From Apostichopus japonicus (lineage: Eukaryota > Echinodermata > Holothuroidea > Aspidochirotida > Stichopodidae), in NCBI RefSeq assembly GCF_037975245.1, contig NC_092567.1:21235876-21299875 (forward strand): 64,000 bases of DNA, read 5' to 3'. Positions within the stretch are counted from its first letter, which is position 1, and each line of letters opens with the position of its first letter. Of the stretch, positions 22,516 to 33,841 are shown piece after piece. The translations under genes were made by a program, and so were the position numbers. The notes beneath the pieces are model-generated. The model made no database searches. It was not told the DNA's origin and was given only the letters and a program-made list of their open reading frames with translations.

Positions 22516-22625
22516 CAAAGGAGACAACAACATCAAAGGAGACAACGGCATCAAAGTAGACAACAACGTTGAAGGAGACAACAGCATCAAAGGAGACAAC
22601 AACATCGAAGAGAACAACAAAATAA
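22516..22625. repeat. 18-bp minisatellite at cassette edge
   Basis: About six units of aaaggagacaacaacatc with variants. It reads as the hexapeptide K-G-D-N-N-I on the plus strand and L-L-S-P-L-M on the minus strand. Full arrays recur at 45779-45905 and a shorter one at 52905-52976; cassettes 2 and 3 keep only a one-unit stub (near 31590 and 40540). It marks the edges of the cassettes. Confidence 0.85.
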
Positions 22626-23764
22626 AACACCGTTAAGAAATAGTAGTACATCTACCAGTAAACCGTGTTTAACATCCGCTTGAAATAAACAACAATTAAT
22701 TAAATAATTAAATAACAATTATAAGTATATAGTCAATAAACCTATACGAACCATTGGACCGGCGGCTTTGAATTACCAGTGAAAAGTAGTATATGCAGAA
22801 AACGTGGTAATATCATTGGCGAAAACTAGAAATCTTTCCACGTACAAGTCTCTACGTCAATTGAATATTACTCGATAAATTGATATTGAGCTTTAAAACG
22901 ATATTTATCCTGAAAAGTCTGAATAATTGATATCGGAAACTGCAAGCACCCAACACTCACGTTTTGCATGTAGGTTTGATCATTTATATTGATTGTTTTA
23001 CTGCCAAGTCTGTGACGGATGCCGCTTAATTGTAACAAGCATAGTACTAACATGTAATTAGCAACGCCAGGATTCTCAACTGGAACAGTTTACATTGCTG
23101 AAGTGCCCCATCTACCACTACAATAATGCATTACTGTGTATTGGAATACAGTAGTCCATTACCGTTTATGTGAAGTTAATTAATATATTAATGCATTACT
23201 ATTTATTTTTAGTTTATTATTACGATATTTGTCTCTTGTAATTATATTAAATATCTAATGTGATGCAATTGACATAACATTTGTTCTATGTAGTAAATGA
23301 TAGGTATTATATTAGAACAGACGAAATATGTTAATTGGCACACTGTAAGATTAGACTTTTATCTTTATCTGAAGAGATTTAAACATTTTCTCCTCTGTAT
23401 TCCGTGTAAAACATTCAATAATGAATCTCTTTGAGTTAGTACGTGAGGTTCCATCTGACTACACTGTTGTGTAAACGAGCGATCTAAATTCACTGTTGCA
23501 TGTCAAAAGTGTCTCCATTTCCTCTTGTAAACCTTAATACCATTTACTTCAATCGTGCAAAATAGTTATGTCCCTGCAGCAACGTATAACAGCTAATGGT
23601 TTGCACATTAATTAATATACAAGCATGATCTTGCTAGCGCCGGAGTCGTCTGTTGAACACTACAGAGAGCTCCAACAATCTGTTTCGTACATTGATTTCT
23701 AGGGCGACCGTATACAAGTAACTGTACAAGTAAATAGTTCAAGATAAAATATCAGGAGAAGTAT

Positions 23765-24055
23765 GCATTGAAGCATCGAAAAGCATCGAAATTAAGAAAA
23801 GAAGATGGAAATTCATTGGGCATAATATTGCGTCAAACCCCAAACAACGAAAGCAACATCAGCAAGACTTGGGCACCAGAGGGCCGGAGAAAGAGAGGGC
23901 GACCAAAAACAACATTGCGCAGCACAGTGGACATAGAAAGAGTGAGGTCCGGTTGGCGATTCTGTAATGAGACCAGAAACGCAGCTGCCGACCAAGACGA
24001 ATGGAGACGCTCTGTGGAAGCCTTATTTGCCTCTAGGCAAGAAGAAGACAGATGA
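23765..24055 (+). pseudogene. LINE reverse-transcriptase C-terminal tail, copy 2
   Basis: Best preserved of the tails with copies 3 and 4: an open 95-codon frame with RRKRGRPKTT, FCNETRN and DQDEWRRSVEALFASRQEE before a stop. This is the end of a LINE polyprotein with nothing upstream of it, so it is non-functional. Confidence 0.72.
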
Positions 24056-24264
24056 TGATATATGTAATGCGCCACGGAAAAACACATTGCAATGGGCAAT
24101 GTATATTAGTTAAGACTGCTATCCTTTCTTCCACTTATTGAATTAGCTATTGTGAACTTACAATCAGTATGAAGAACAAAAGGCAATCAGACAAATCAAA
24201 GATTCACAGATCAGTTAATTAATATCTAAGATATTCAAATTAATATGTAAAAGTAGGAGGGCCT

Positions 24265-24295
24265 GACGTTTCGATACCAGCAGGATCTTCTTCAG
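24265..24295 (-). other. Partial hammerhead-ribozyme core in a Penelope-like remnant
   Basis: On the minus strand: CUGAAGA, then a short stem (GAUCC paired with GGUAUC, with one bulge), then GAAAC. This order of a CUGANGA strand, stem II and GAAA strand is that of a hammerhead core. Hammerheads are known in Penelope-like elements. The third strand (NUH) and stem III partner were not found here. Equivalent positions in the other cassettes: 18899-18930, 33236-33266, 42186-42216 and 49421-49451. Confidence 0.35.
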
Positions 24296-24871
24296 AGGCT
24301 GAGTGTTTCATATTGAATATTCAGATTATTCAAATTTCATATTCCATTTCATATCGAATATTTCATACTCAAATTTAATAAGATATACCAGAAATGAGCT
24401 TATACATAAAATAGTTTGATTATAACGTTTGTATATAATTGATATGAGACAACTTATTGATATTATAGGTGTATCGTTTGGGAACGATAAACCAACATGC
24501 CCATAGATATGTAACATGCAATCGACGATAGATTGACTTTCATAGATTTGATGAAAGTACTCAAACTTTCATTAGCCCGCATTTTCTTTTACCGTATCTT
24601 CTTAACATCATTTTATATATTAATTTTTAATTGCCCGCTGTAAAACAAACAGCTATGGGCAAAGTATTAATAAGACAAAACGTATATGGATATGGATTGT
24701 CACACGACCATTTGTAGTAGCAGGCGCTCATCAGTTTCAATAAACACATTCTTTCAACGCATCATGCTAACAGAACATGGCATACTTCCACAGTGTCATT
24801 TACCTCCATCATTTTCAAATGGTGTCGCTGCATGCTAAAGATAAATTAAAGATTTTGCAGTAAATTGAGTT

Positions 24872-25894
24872 TTACTTCAATATTGGCCGTTGTTCATCCT
24901 CTTCTTTACCTTCAACCTCTGAAACTGCTTCACGGTCAGAAATCTCATCAACTTCCTCACTGACAATTGTACCTATACACGAAAATATTATTAGCACAGA
25001 TCCTGCTAGTGTCTGCCACTGGAAACTAAAATTGAAGAAAATGAACTGTCCAACGTAGGTCATAACAATTTCTGATGTTAATATGATAGAGACTGTGGTA
25101 GGTTTTTCCCTACAGACGGCAAGATATCCGAATAGAAACCCACCAAAGGTAGTCACACCAGTTCCTGTCAGCATCAAAACATCTATTGGTGTCCTGGGCA
25201 GAGACCAACCATCAAGGAAGGAACACAATATCAGGGAAATCAGGAGATATTGACAAGAGTATGACAGAAGATTAACAAGAAAATGTGAATTTTCATAACA
25301 CGCTAGCTTCCTCCCAACGACAAGCGATCCTGAAAACGACATTGCAGCCAAGATGGCCGAGCATATGCCGTAAGGTGTTGGCAAACTGAATCCTTCTTTG
25401 GATAAATCTTCCTGTTGCAGTGCCAAAGCTATCAGCGCTACTCCACCGGTTGAACAAATTGCAAAGAATAAATCTTTTAATCGCGGTTTGACCTTCAGAA
25501 AAGTAACACTGAAAATTACAGAGAAAATTGTGAGTGTAAAGAACAACGCAACGGCATTGCCTGGACCGATGCTAAATATAGATAAAGAAATAGCCATTTG
25601 GGATGTACAATCAAAGCTGCCGTAGAGAATGATCAGCAATACTTGGGTGGAAGAAACTGGACGCCAACGAAGTCTTACAATGACAGCAAACATGAAACAT
25701 AGACATAGGACTACAAATGAGTTACAGACGAATATGAAAGCTGGATGAAAGTTCTCAATAACTTGGTAAAGTATCATGTCTTCAGTGGAAAAGCAAATAG
25801 CACTGAGAGTGGCGTAGAATATCCCGATCATTGGCATCCCTCGAGATGAAAGTTCCTGGCCTATCCATTTCAATGTATTGTCAGTGGACGTCAT
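24872..25894 (-). CDS. T2: SLC35G-like transporter, 340 aa
   Basis: Single-exon 10-TM EamA-type transporter with the same segment layout as T1. Landmarks are FSIGPGNAVALFFTL (110-121), CSTGGVALIALAL (147-159), GRKLACYENSHFLVN (194-208), DGWSLPRTP (228-236) and SIILTSEIVMTYVGQF (269-284), then an acidic tail ending E-Q-R-P-I-L-K. Start MTSTDNTLK at 25894; the frame upstream is closed. Diagnostic residues: W10, S31, C95, V193, C214, L240, F286. T2 shares the first four with T3 and differs from it at the last three. A likely untranslated first exon ends at 26034 with a GTAAGT donor; the 138-bp intron 25896-26033 ends CTCTAG just before the start codon. Substrate unknown. Confidence 0.92.
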   Translation of the reverse strand: MTSTDNTLKWIGQELSSRGMPMIGIFYATLSAICFSTEDMILYQVIENFHPAFIFVCNSFVVLCLCFMFAVIVRLRWRPVSSTQVLLIILYGSFDCTSQMAISLSIFSIGPGNAVALFFTLTIFSVIFSVTFLKVKPRLKDLFFAICSTGGVALIALALQQEDLSKEGFSLPTPYGICSAILAAMSFSGSLVVGRKLACYENSHFLVNLLSYSCQYLLISLILCSFLDGWSLPRTPIDVLMLTGTGVTTFGGFLFGYLAVCREKPTTVSIILTSEIVMTYVGQFIFFNFSFQWQTLAGSVLIIFSCIGTIVSEEVDEISDREAVSEVEGKEEDEQRPILK

Positions 25895-26630
25895 CCTAGA
25901 GTCAATTCAATTTGAATGGTCAAAGTTAATTAAAATGAATATTTATTTATTTCCAGTGAAAAATAGTAGGAATGTGCGACCATGCTGTTATGACAGTAGT
26001 AAATAGGCTATATCCTTCTATAATGTCACTTACATGAGCTTCCATGACAACCTTCTGTATCTTCTCTATGACTCTCTACTGACCTTTGCATGCCTATCAT
26101 CATGCCTGCAGTAACTTGTGCGACAAGAGAATATTTTGGCTGAAAAACAGTATCAGCCTGTAGGCACGTAACATGGCAAATTGTACCCGCTTTTCTAAAG
26201 AAATTCATATGATAAGTTAATTACAGATTTAGGTATGAATAAATTTTGTTACGTGTGTATTCTTGGCAGATATATTACATCAATCATATGAATATGGATA
26301 AGTACTTATAAAATGGAACGTTGGCTACAATCACCGTGACGCTATCGACAACTAAGTCAAGACTATATATCTACAACTATATTTTTTATATTTATATTTA
26401 TTATTGATATGTTCATAGTCAGTCTCGTGACTAGGCCGGTGCAGCCTCCCTGGTCCCATCGGTGAAAAGTACTGGAAAAGAAACCAACCTACCGCGAGGC
26501 TGGCTCGCCGGACGTAAGGCGGCGAAGAGGTTAACGTATCTTTATTATTTCATTCAGTAAAGCAAACGTTCCCCCATGTGCTCTTTAGGGCCCATGGCTT
26601 TTTCATTTGGATATCTAGATGAGCTATATC

Positions 26631-29600
26631 CAGTGGCGCACATCCGTTCCGACGAGTGGGGTGGGGGGTGATATTAGTAGACTATCTAAGCGGAGCGCCA
26701 CCATCGGATGGCGCGGAACGTACAAGAAAATTTTAGGCTTTAAAAAACCCCAAGAAGGCCGGAAACGGCCCCCCGGAGTGTTTTAAGCTGAATTTCATGT
26801 ATGCAATTCCTTAATTATTGAGAAAATATTCAATCTATGAAAAAAGTAATACATGTCAGATGAGTTGAGATGGTACAATAATCATAATGAATTGTGCATC
26901 CTCTTTCATTTATTCTGTCTGCCATGCTCCCATATTCACCTTCTGTATCTCTATTACCTTTGTCCATCACCCCATCCATAGTCCATACATGTTCATTACT
27001 CAAGTGCCTCACCGTCCATATTCGGTGTTGTGGTCGATATAGACGGTTCTCTGTAACAATCCCTTCCTGGCGGCTAATGGCTATCAGTGTCCTCCCTGAC
27101 GTCAGCGCCGTTACTCCCCGACGCCGATACTCCAATCGACAAAATCCAATAATAGTTATCAATTTTCATCCAGGATTCTCCGACAAACTCTCAAATTGTG
27201 AGGGTGACCCACTGCTATCATAGCGTTGCGTTTCGCAATGTTCTGTTTTTTCCTTCTTATACATCAACAAAATTCGAAGATGAGGTTTGCAGGGTCGATC
27301 ACTCGATCAGAGTTGCAACGTTCCCCAGTTGTTAGGGCACTAGTAGGACACTAAATGGGAAAGACGGACAGAAGATGACAAATGATGAACGGATTTACCG
27401 ATAGTCCATCTCAGATGTCCATACTTACGTACGTTAAGAGATCTGGGAAGTTTATTTTTTTCGAATGATATCGTTCGTTACAGGAAATACATATTTTTGT
27501 ATGAGGCTGATGAAAACGTTCATGTAACCTCGATAATTCACTCGAACTGAGAATAAGGTGCAATAGGTGACCAACATATTACATGAAAGTATTCACTATG
27601 TGTGTACACAACTTACAGATGAAAAACAGCTGAATATATATAGTGTGACGTGGGAAATTCAAATAATAATAAATTCCCACTCGGGTTCTTTTAACACTTA
27701 TGAAAAAAGATGAAATGTAACAGTATGCTTATAAATAACGAAAATTTATTATTGTACACTACAATTCACATAAGCTGCTTTGCTACATTAAGTCTTTTAC
27801 ATAACATAATCTTAACGTATACTGGTGCCCTTCTTTTACTCAACAGAAAAGGTTCCTTTTAACTAACGAAGTCGGGTTTTTTTTTTCTCCACGACAATTC
27901 CCTTATTAACTAATCTGTCGTTAGTCGATATCTCTTTTAAATAATGTTTTCTTGCGTATAACCATATATGATGTTATCGCCCAATATACAGACGGAGGGA
28001 GGGCCTCAACGTTGGCTGCTATACGCACGGATCTTCCGTCTCGTGGCTCCTCTCTAAATTAAACAGGCTCTGACTTAACGTTCCCAGTATATAACACAAA
28101 ACGGAGCACTGAGTTTCGTCTCCCAGGAAATGGTATACTGTAATAAAATTGATACAATGATGTTTTCTCTTGTCAGTAAAATGAATATTTTACATCATGT
28201 ACTCAATCCCCCTAGCTGCTCTAACTAGGACAACATTATCGTTATACAGTAATAAAAGTGGACTATCCCTAAAATTAACATTATTATTATATAGCCAATT
28301 CCCAACCCTTCAAATCGAAAACGGATTTGTCTCTCCGGCAATTAATATTCAAACCATGCATTTCAAATTAACCCTATGTCATATACTATAGTTTTAAGTA
28401 CAATTCAATCCACATATGGGTTATTCCCATTTACCATTGAGCTATACTACACTACTTATAAACACACTTCTCATATTAGGACATTTAATATTAGCTACAA
28501 ACTACCAAATTAATATATATTAATATATTTTCCTTAGTCAATCAATTGAAACAAATTCCCACTTACGTGAAAAGATTTAGACAGCCTCTGAGTCACGGCA
28601 TGGGGCAGGTGTCTCCATGTGGTCGGTGAAGGGTACTCTCAAACAGATATCAATACACAAGTATACCGTCTACCCAGACAATGTAGCCTCTCCCGGTAAT
28701 ATATACCCTAGGCCTCTCTCCACGACATATATACTGTGATCGACGCCCTATTTACTAACGCCTAAAACCGCTGTCTGCTCTGCCTAGATGCTCAGAGTGA
28801 AGTGAAGTTTCTAAACCTCGTGTTCCATTTCATTTGCCCATTCCACCTGGAAGCAATGCTTGCAATTAGGGGCATGTGTTTCAAATATTCATCCTTTGTA
28901 AGAGACCTTTTGTTTTTATTTAGCGCGCCTCGCTCCCTAACAATACGTTTTGGCATTTACTCTTGAATACGCTACAAACACCTTGCATATTATGCTAATT
29001 AGTCTATGACCAGTGGAAATAACCCTATACGTGTCATTTTAACCGTCACATATAGTTCGGGGAGAAGTGAGACAATCGCCCCTTATATTTTCAGTGAAAC
29101 AAAAGAATCCGAGCAGCTGGCAAGTCTCCATCCTGGTGGAGAAGTAACAGGCATGTGAGAATTTCAAGGGTAAAAGTCACCCCCGCTTGGAAGCCCATTC
29201 GACTGTTACCCTCTACCCCGGATAACACTCAACAGTATGAACGTGGGGGGGGGGGGGATTATCGTATACCAGTTGAGTGATTTAAACTCTTGCATCAGTT
29301 TACTGCGAGTCGCGACTGCCCTACTACTCTAATGCCTCCCTGAATGGACATTCATGGTTGGAAAAACATTAGTGCTTTACGCAGAACACGTACAAGACAA
29401 ATCAAGTACCAACCTAATGGAGTAACTTGGGCTGTGCAAATTGTCTAGAAATTGCCGAAGTTTGTTACGTCGGATCGGCTGGTAAACTCTCTTGCCATAT
29501 CCACAGCGTCGATCTTGTCCAGCTCATCCTTGTGCACATGGCATGTGATACAGAAACATAGTTGAGGCTTTTTGAACGCTAGCAAATGTATGTAAGTGTT

Positions 29601-29983
29601 TAAAGAGGCATTTAGACGTCAACACGATGCAAGCTCTTCAAGTAGGCTAAGCATATCCCTTCATCCTCAACATGTTCTGACGCCCCGACACGTTATATCA
29701 TAGGCCTATATTCGTTACATTTTGTTGTTGTTTGTTTGCAGTGTATGGAACCCTGGAGTGAGAACAGCTTGCAAAAGTACTGAGGTTGCAACCTCAGCAT
29801 TTTGACCTAACCTAATTTTAACTTAACTTTAATTTATTTTATTTTATTTTAATTTAATTTGAACTTATTTTTATATTTTTATATCGGACTGGAAAGTGGA
29901 GGGGATGATTGTGTAGACCATCCCCCTTGACCAAAATGTGGGGGTATACCCCCCCCCCATCTCCCCCCGGATGTGCGCCCCTG
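26631..29983. mobile_element. hAT-like non-autonomous DNA transposon, copy 1
   Basis: 3353 bp with inverted ends CAGTGGCGCACATCCG and CGGATGTGCGCCCCTG. It is flanked by gctatatc (left) and gccatatc (right), a target duplication of 8 bp with one mismatch, as expected for hAT. Cassettes 1, 4 and 5 keep the empty or nearly empty site (gccatatc near 21143 and 44538). No transposase frame is present. The left subterminal region resembles that of the element at 61002-61842. It contains a solo LTR. Confidence 0.85.
27644..29050. mobile_element. Solo LTR of a Gypsy-type retrotransposon, copy 1
   Basis: Starts TGTGACG and ends CGTCACA, flanked on both sides by the 5-bp direct repeat tatag (27639-27643 and 29051-29055). 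The TG...CA ends and 5-bp duplication are those of an LTR element. At 1407 bp with no retroviral-type reading frames inside, it fits a solo LTR left by recombination. It sits inside the hAT-like element, so it arrived later. Confidence 0.75.
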
Positions 29984-30686
29984 GCCATATCTTAAATCTG
30001 CCGTTGGGCCAACCACATTAGGTCGACAAGTGTAGTAACGTACGTCAAATTACTACATGTACTGTTGATCATTAAGGCACCTTAGAATCAAATGGACCTT
30101 CAACGGGAAGTCGAGCCCTCCAAAGAATAGATTTGATTTGATATTAGATATCTAGTAGGTATTTTATTACAGGCTTACAGTAAATATCAAATATATAAGA
30201 TTATGATTTCCTAACTGACGATACTGCTGAACTTTATAAATTTAAAAAAAAATCAGCTCGAAAATTCACGGAAATGGAAAATGCACGATTCGGATAATGG
30301 ATGTTCAAATGCATGGTCCAGAGTTCAGTGTTCATTTAGTTGATGAAGAAATATATCCTACCGTTCTTGAAAATGCTTTAACGTCGATACAAATTTAGAC
30401 AAGCTGTATAAGACAAGCTATAAAAATGACACATATTTTCTTACTAGATATGTGGGTTCAACTGTTTACAATAACGAGAGATTGCATAAGTTCAAAGACA
30501 TATTTGTACGTAAATGCATGACACTTAATCGAAATTACATTCAATAGAAAATAACTTTTGATTCCCAGAGTTGATCCGTATTGCACAATAATTCAGGATC
30601 CATGATTGATACCTTTCGGAAGGATCATTGTAAAATTCCATAGCTAAGTAACAGTAGCTGACAATCTAGAAATATGAAACATTTTT

Positions 30687-30711
30687 ATTTCGGTTTTATG
30701 CATGTTTACTC

Positions 30712-30790
<79 letters not shown>

Positions 30791-30810
30791 TAAACATGCA
30801 TAAAACCGAA

Positions 30811-30870
<60 letters not shown>

Positions 30871-30901
30871 GAGTAAACATGCATAAAACCGAAATATATA
30901 T

Positions 30902-30966
<65 letters not shown>
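30687..30966. repeat. Expanded TA tract with templated inverted insertions, copy 1
   Basis: A (TA)n tract interrupted by inverted copies of its own 27-bp left flank. The flank (atttcggttttatg...) is at 30687-30713 and its reverse complement occurs at 30786-30812 and 30869-30895. In cassettes 4 and 5 the same spot is only a short TA tract (45124-45135; 52510-52518) with a single flank. Confidence 0.9.
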
Positions 30967-30968
<2 letters not shown>

Positions 30969-32735
30969 CCACAAGAAACACCTATTCATATGAATTCCTT
31001 CTAATTAAAAGTTATATTCCTTATACTCACGTGATTAACAACGCATTGTAGTTTCATGCATGGATCGAGAGTCTCTCCGCAATATTTCTTCACGCTAGCT
31101 GATAGTTTTGTCAATGCGGGTATACCCTTTGACAGATTGGGGCATAATAAATACTTCACATTAACGCATTTTTGTCGCTTGCATCATTATCTGTGGTATA
31201 TCTATGGTAAACATATAATTCTGAGCACCGATATGCCCACCATATAAGCCCACTATGGCTAATTTTAATCATAATATACTAAATACTACTATTGGGAACG
31301 TTATACTAACTAAGGCTACGTATTATATACCTAACGTTAGGCTAAGTACATGCCTGTAACTTGACCACATATATCTCTTTTTCTTAGATTGAAAGACTTT
31401 CGTATGTTCTGCATCGATTTTACAGAGATTACCATCATTTCTGCTTTCATTTTGTTCGTATGACCTAGCCCTTTCAAGATGGGCTAGTCTGTATCTCTCG
31501 GACATTTTAGCTAGCTCTGAAGCACTAAATTCTTTGAATTTGTATACGTATTTTTACGTCATAAAAGTGAACAGCGCCGCCAGCTTCAAATGAGACAACA
31601 ACATCAAACACCGTTAAGAAATAGTAGTACATCTACCAGTAAACCGTGTTTAACATCCGCTTGAAATAAATAACAATTAATTAAAAAATTAAATAACAAT
31701 TATAATTATAAACCTATACGAACCATTGGACCGGCGGCTTTGAATTACCAGTGAAAAGTAGTATATGCAGAAAACGTGGTAATATCATTGGCGAAAACTA
31801 GAAATCTTTCCACGTACAAGTCTCTACGTCAATTGAATATTACTCGATAAATTGATATTGAGCTTTAAAACGATATTTATCCTGAAAAGTCTGAATAATT
31901 GATATCGGAAACTGCAAGCACCCAACACTCACGTTTTGCATGTAGGTTTGATCATTTATATTGATTGTTTTACTGCCAAGTCTGTGACGGATGCCGCTTA
32001 ATTGTAACAAGCATAGTACTAACATGTAATTAGCAACGCCAGGATTCTCAACTGGAACAGTTAACATTGCTGAAGTGCCCCATCTACCACTACAATAATG
32101 CATTACTGTGTATTGGAATACAGTAGTCCATTACCGTTTATGTGAAGTTAATTAATATATTAATGCATTACTATTTATTTTTAGTTTATTATTACGATAT
32201 TTGTCTCTTGTAATTATATTAAATATCTAATGTGATGCAATTGACATAACATTTGTTCTATGTAGTAAATGATAGGTATTATATTAGAACAGACGAAATA
32301 TGTTAATTGGCACACTGTAAGATTAGACTTTTATCTTTATCTGAAGAGATTTATACATTTTCTCCTCTGTATTCCGTGTAAAACATTCAATAATGAATCT
32401 CTTTGAGTTAGTACGTGAGGTTCCATCTGACTACACTGTTGTGTAAACGAGCGATCTAAATTCACTGTTGCATGTCAAAAGTGTCTCCATTTCCTCTTGT
32501 GAACCTTAATACCATTTACTTCAATCGTGCAAAATAGTTATGTCCCTGCAGCAACGTATAACAGCTAATGGTTTGCACATTAATTAATATACAAGCATGA
32601 TCTTGCTAGCGCCGGAGTCGTCTGTTGAACACTACAGAGAGCTCAAACAATCTGTTTCGTACATTGATTTCTAGGGCGACCGTAAACAACTATCTGTACA
32701 TCTAAATAGTTCAAGATAAATATCAGGAGACGTAT

Positions 32736-33026
32736 GCATTGAAGCATCGAAAAGCATCGAAATTAAGAAAAGAAGATGGAAATTCATTGGGCATAATATT
32801 GCGTCAAACCCCAAACAACGAAAGCAACATCAGCAAGACTTGGGCACCAGAGGGCCGGAGAAAGAGAGGGCGACCAAAAACAACATTGCGCAGCACAGTG
32901 GACATAGAAAGAGTGAGGTCCGGTTGGCGATTCTGTAATGAGACCAGAAACGCAGATTCCGACCAAGACGAATGGAGACGCTCTGTGGAAGCCTTATTTG
33001 CCTCTAGGCAAGAAGAAGACAGATGA
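32736..33026 (+). pseudogene. LINE reverse-transcriptase C-terminal tail, copy 3
   Basis: Same open 95-codon tail as copy 2, differing at A-D/S-D positions near the end (NADSDQDEW here). It is part of the duplicated cassette. Confidence 0.72.
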
Positions 33027-33841
33027 TAATATATGTAATGCGCCACGGAAAAACACATTGCAATGGGCAATGTATATTAGTTAAGACTGCTATCCTTTCT
33101 TCCACTTATTGAATTAGCTATTGTGAACTTACAATCAGTAGGAAGAACAAAAGGCAATCAGACAAATCAAAGATTCACAGATCAGTTAATTAATATCTAA
33201 GATATTCAAATTAATATGTAAAAGTAGGAGGGCCTGACGTTTCGATACCAGCAGGATCTTCTTCAGAGGCTGAGTGTTTCATATTGAATATTCAAATTAT
33301 TCAAGTTTCATATTCCATTTCATATTGAATATTTCATACTCAAATTAATAAGCTATACCAGAAATGAGCTTACACATAAAATAATTTGATTATAACGTTT
33401 GTATATAATTTATGTCAGAGAACTGATTAATATTATAGGTGTATCGTTTGGGAACGATAAACCAACATGCCCATAGATATGTAACATGCAATCGACGATA
33501 GATTGACTTTCATAGATTTTATGAAAGTACTCAAACTTTCATTAGCCCGCATTTTCTTTTACCGTATCTTCTTAACATCATTTTATATATTAATTTTTAA
33601 TTGCCCACTGTAAAACAAACAGCTATGGGCAAAGTATTAATAAGACAAAACGTATATGGATATTGATTGTCGCACGACCATTTGTAGTAGCAGGCGCTCA
33701 TCAGTTTCCATAAACACATTCTTTCAACGCATCATGCTAACAGAACATGGCATACTTCCTCAGTGTCATTTACCTCCATCATTTTCAAATGGTGTCGCTG
33801 CATGCTAAAGATAAATTAAAGATTTTGCAGTAAATTGAGTT

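Larger units (their letters stand above)
17248..22628. repeat. Transporter cassette 1 (contains T1)
   Basis: First of five homologous cassettes. From left to right: a block starting caccgttaagagatagtag; the LINE tail (18400-18690); the Penelope-like block (near 18899); AT-rich hairpin DNA; gene T1; its 5' region; gtgactaggccggtgcagcc (20939); the uninterrupted hAT target site gccatatc (near 21143); and the 18-bp minisatellite. It is the most divergent cassette, and it lacks the transposon insertions found in the others. Confidence 0.85.
22629..31612. repeat. Transporter cassette 2 (contains T2)
   Basis: Same order as cassette 1, but enlarged by the hAT-like element (26631-29983) and by an expanded TA tract (30711-30966). 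From inside T2 rightward it is almost identical to the matching part of cassette 3, offset by 8970 bp. Confidence 0.9.

Noticed and set aside
22436-22636. Plus-strand frame with repeated K-G-D-N-N-I
   Set aside because: It is a translation of an 18-bp minisatellite; the unit number varies between cassettes and the frame is lost in cassettes 2 and 3.
25398-25625. 75-codon plus-strand frames inside each transporter gene (also 20037, 34368, 43318, 50561)
   Set aside because: Antisense shadows of the conserved transporter frame; conserved only because the other strand is.
26830-27223. 110-codon frames in the hAT-like element as a transposase
   Set aside because: No hAT catalytic or dimerisation motifs; both strands are open over the same bases; the element is non-autonomous.
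30696-30989. Open frames of repeating Y-I through the TA tracts (also at 39666-39939)
   Set aside because: They are simple translations of (TA)n; no gene.
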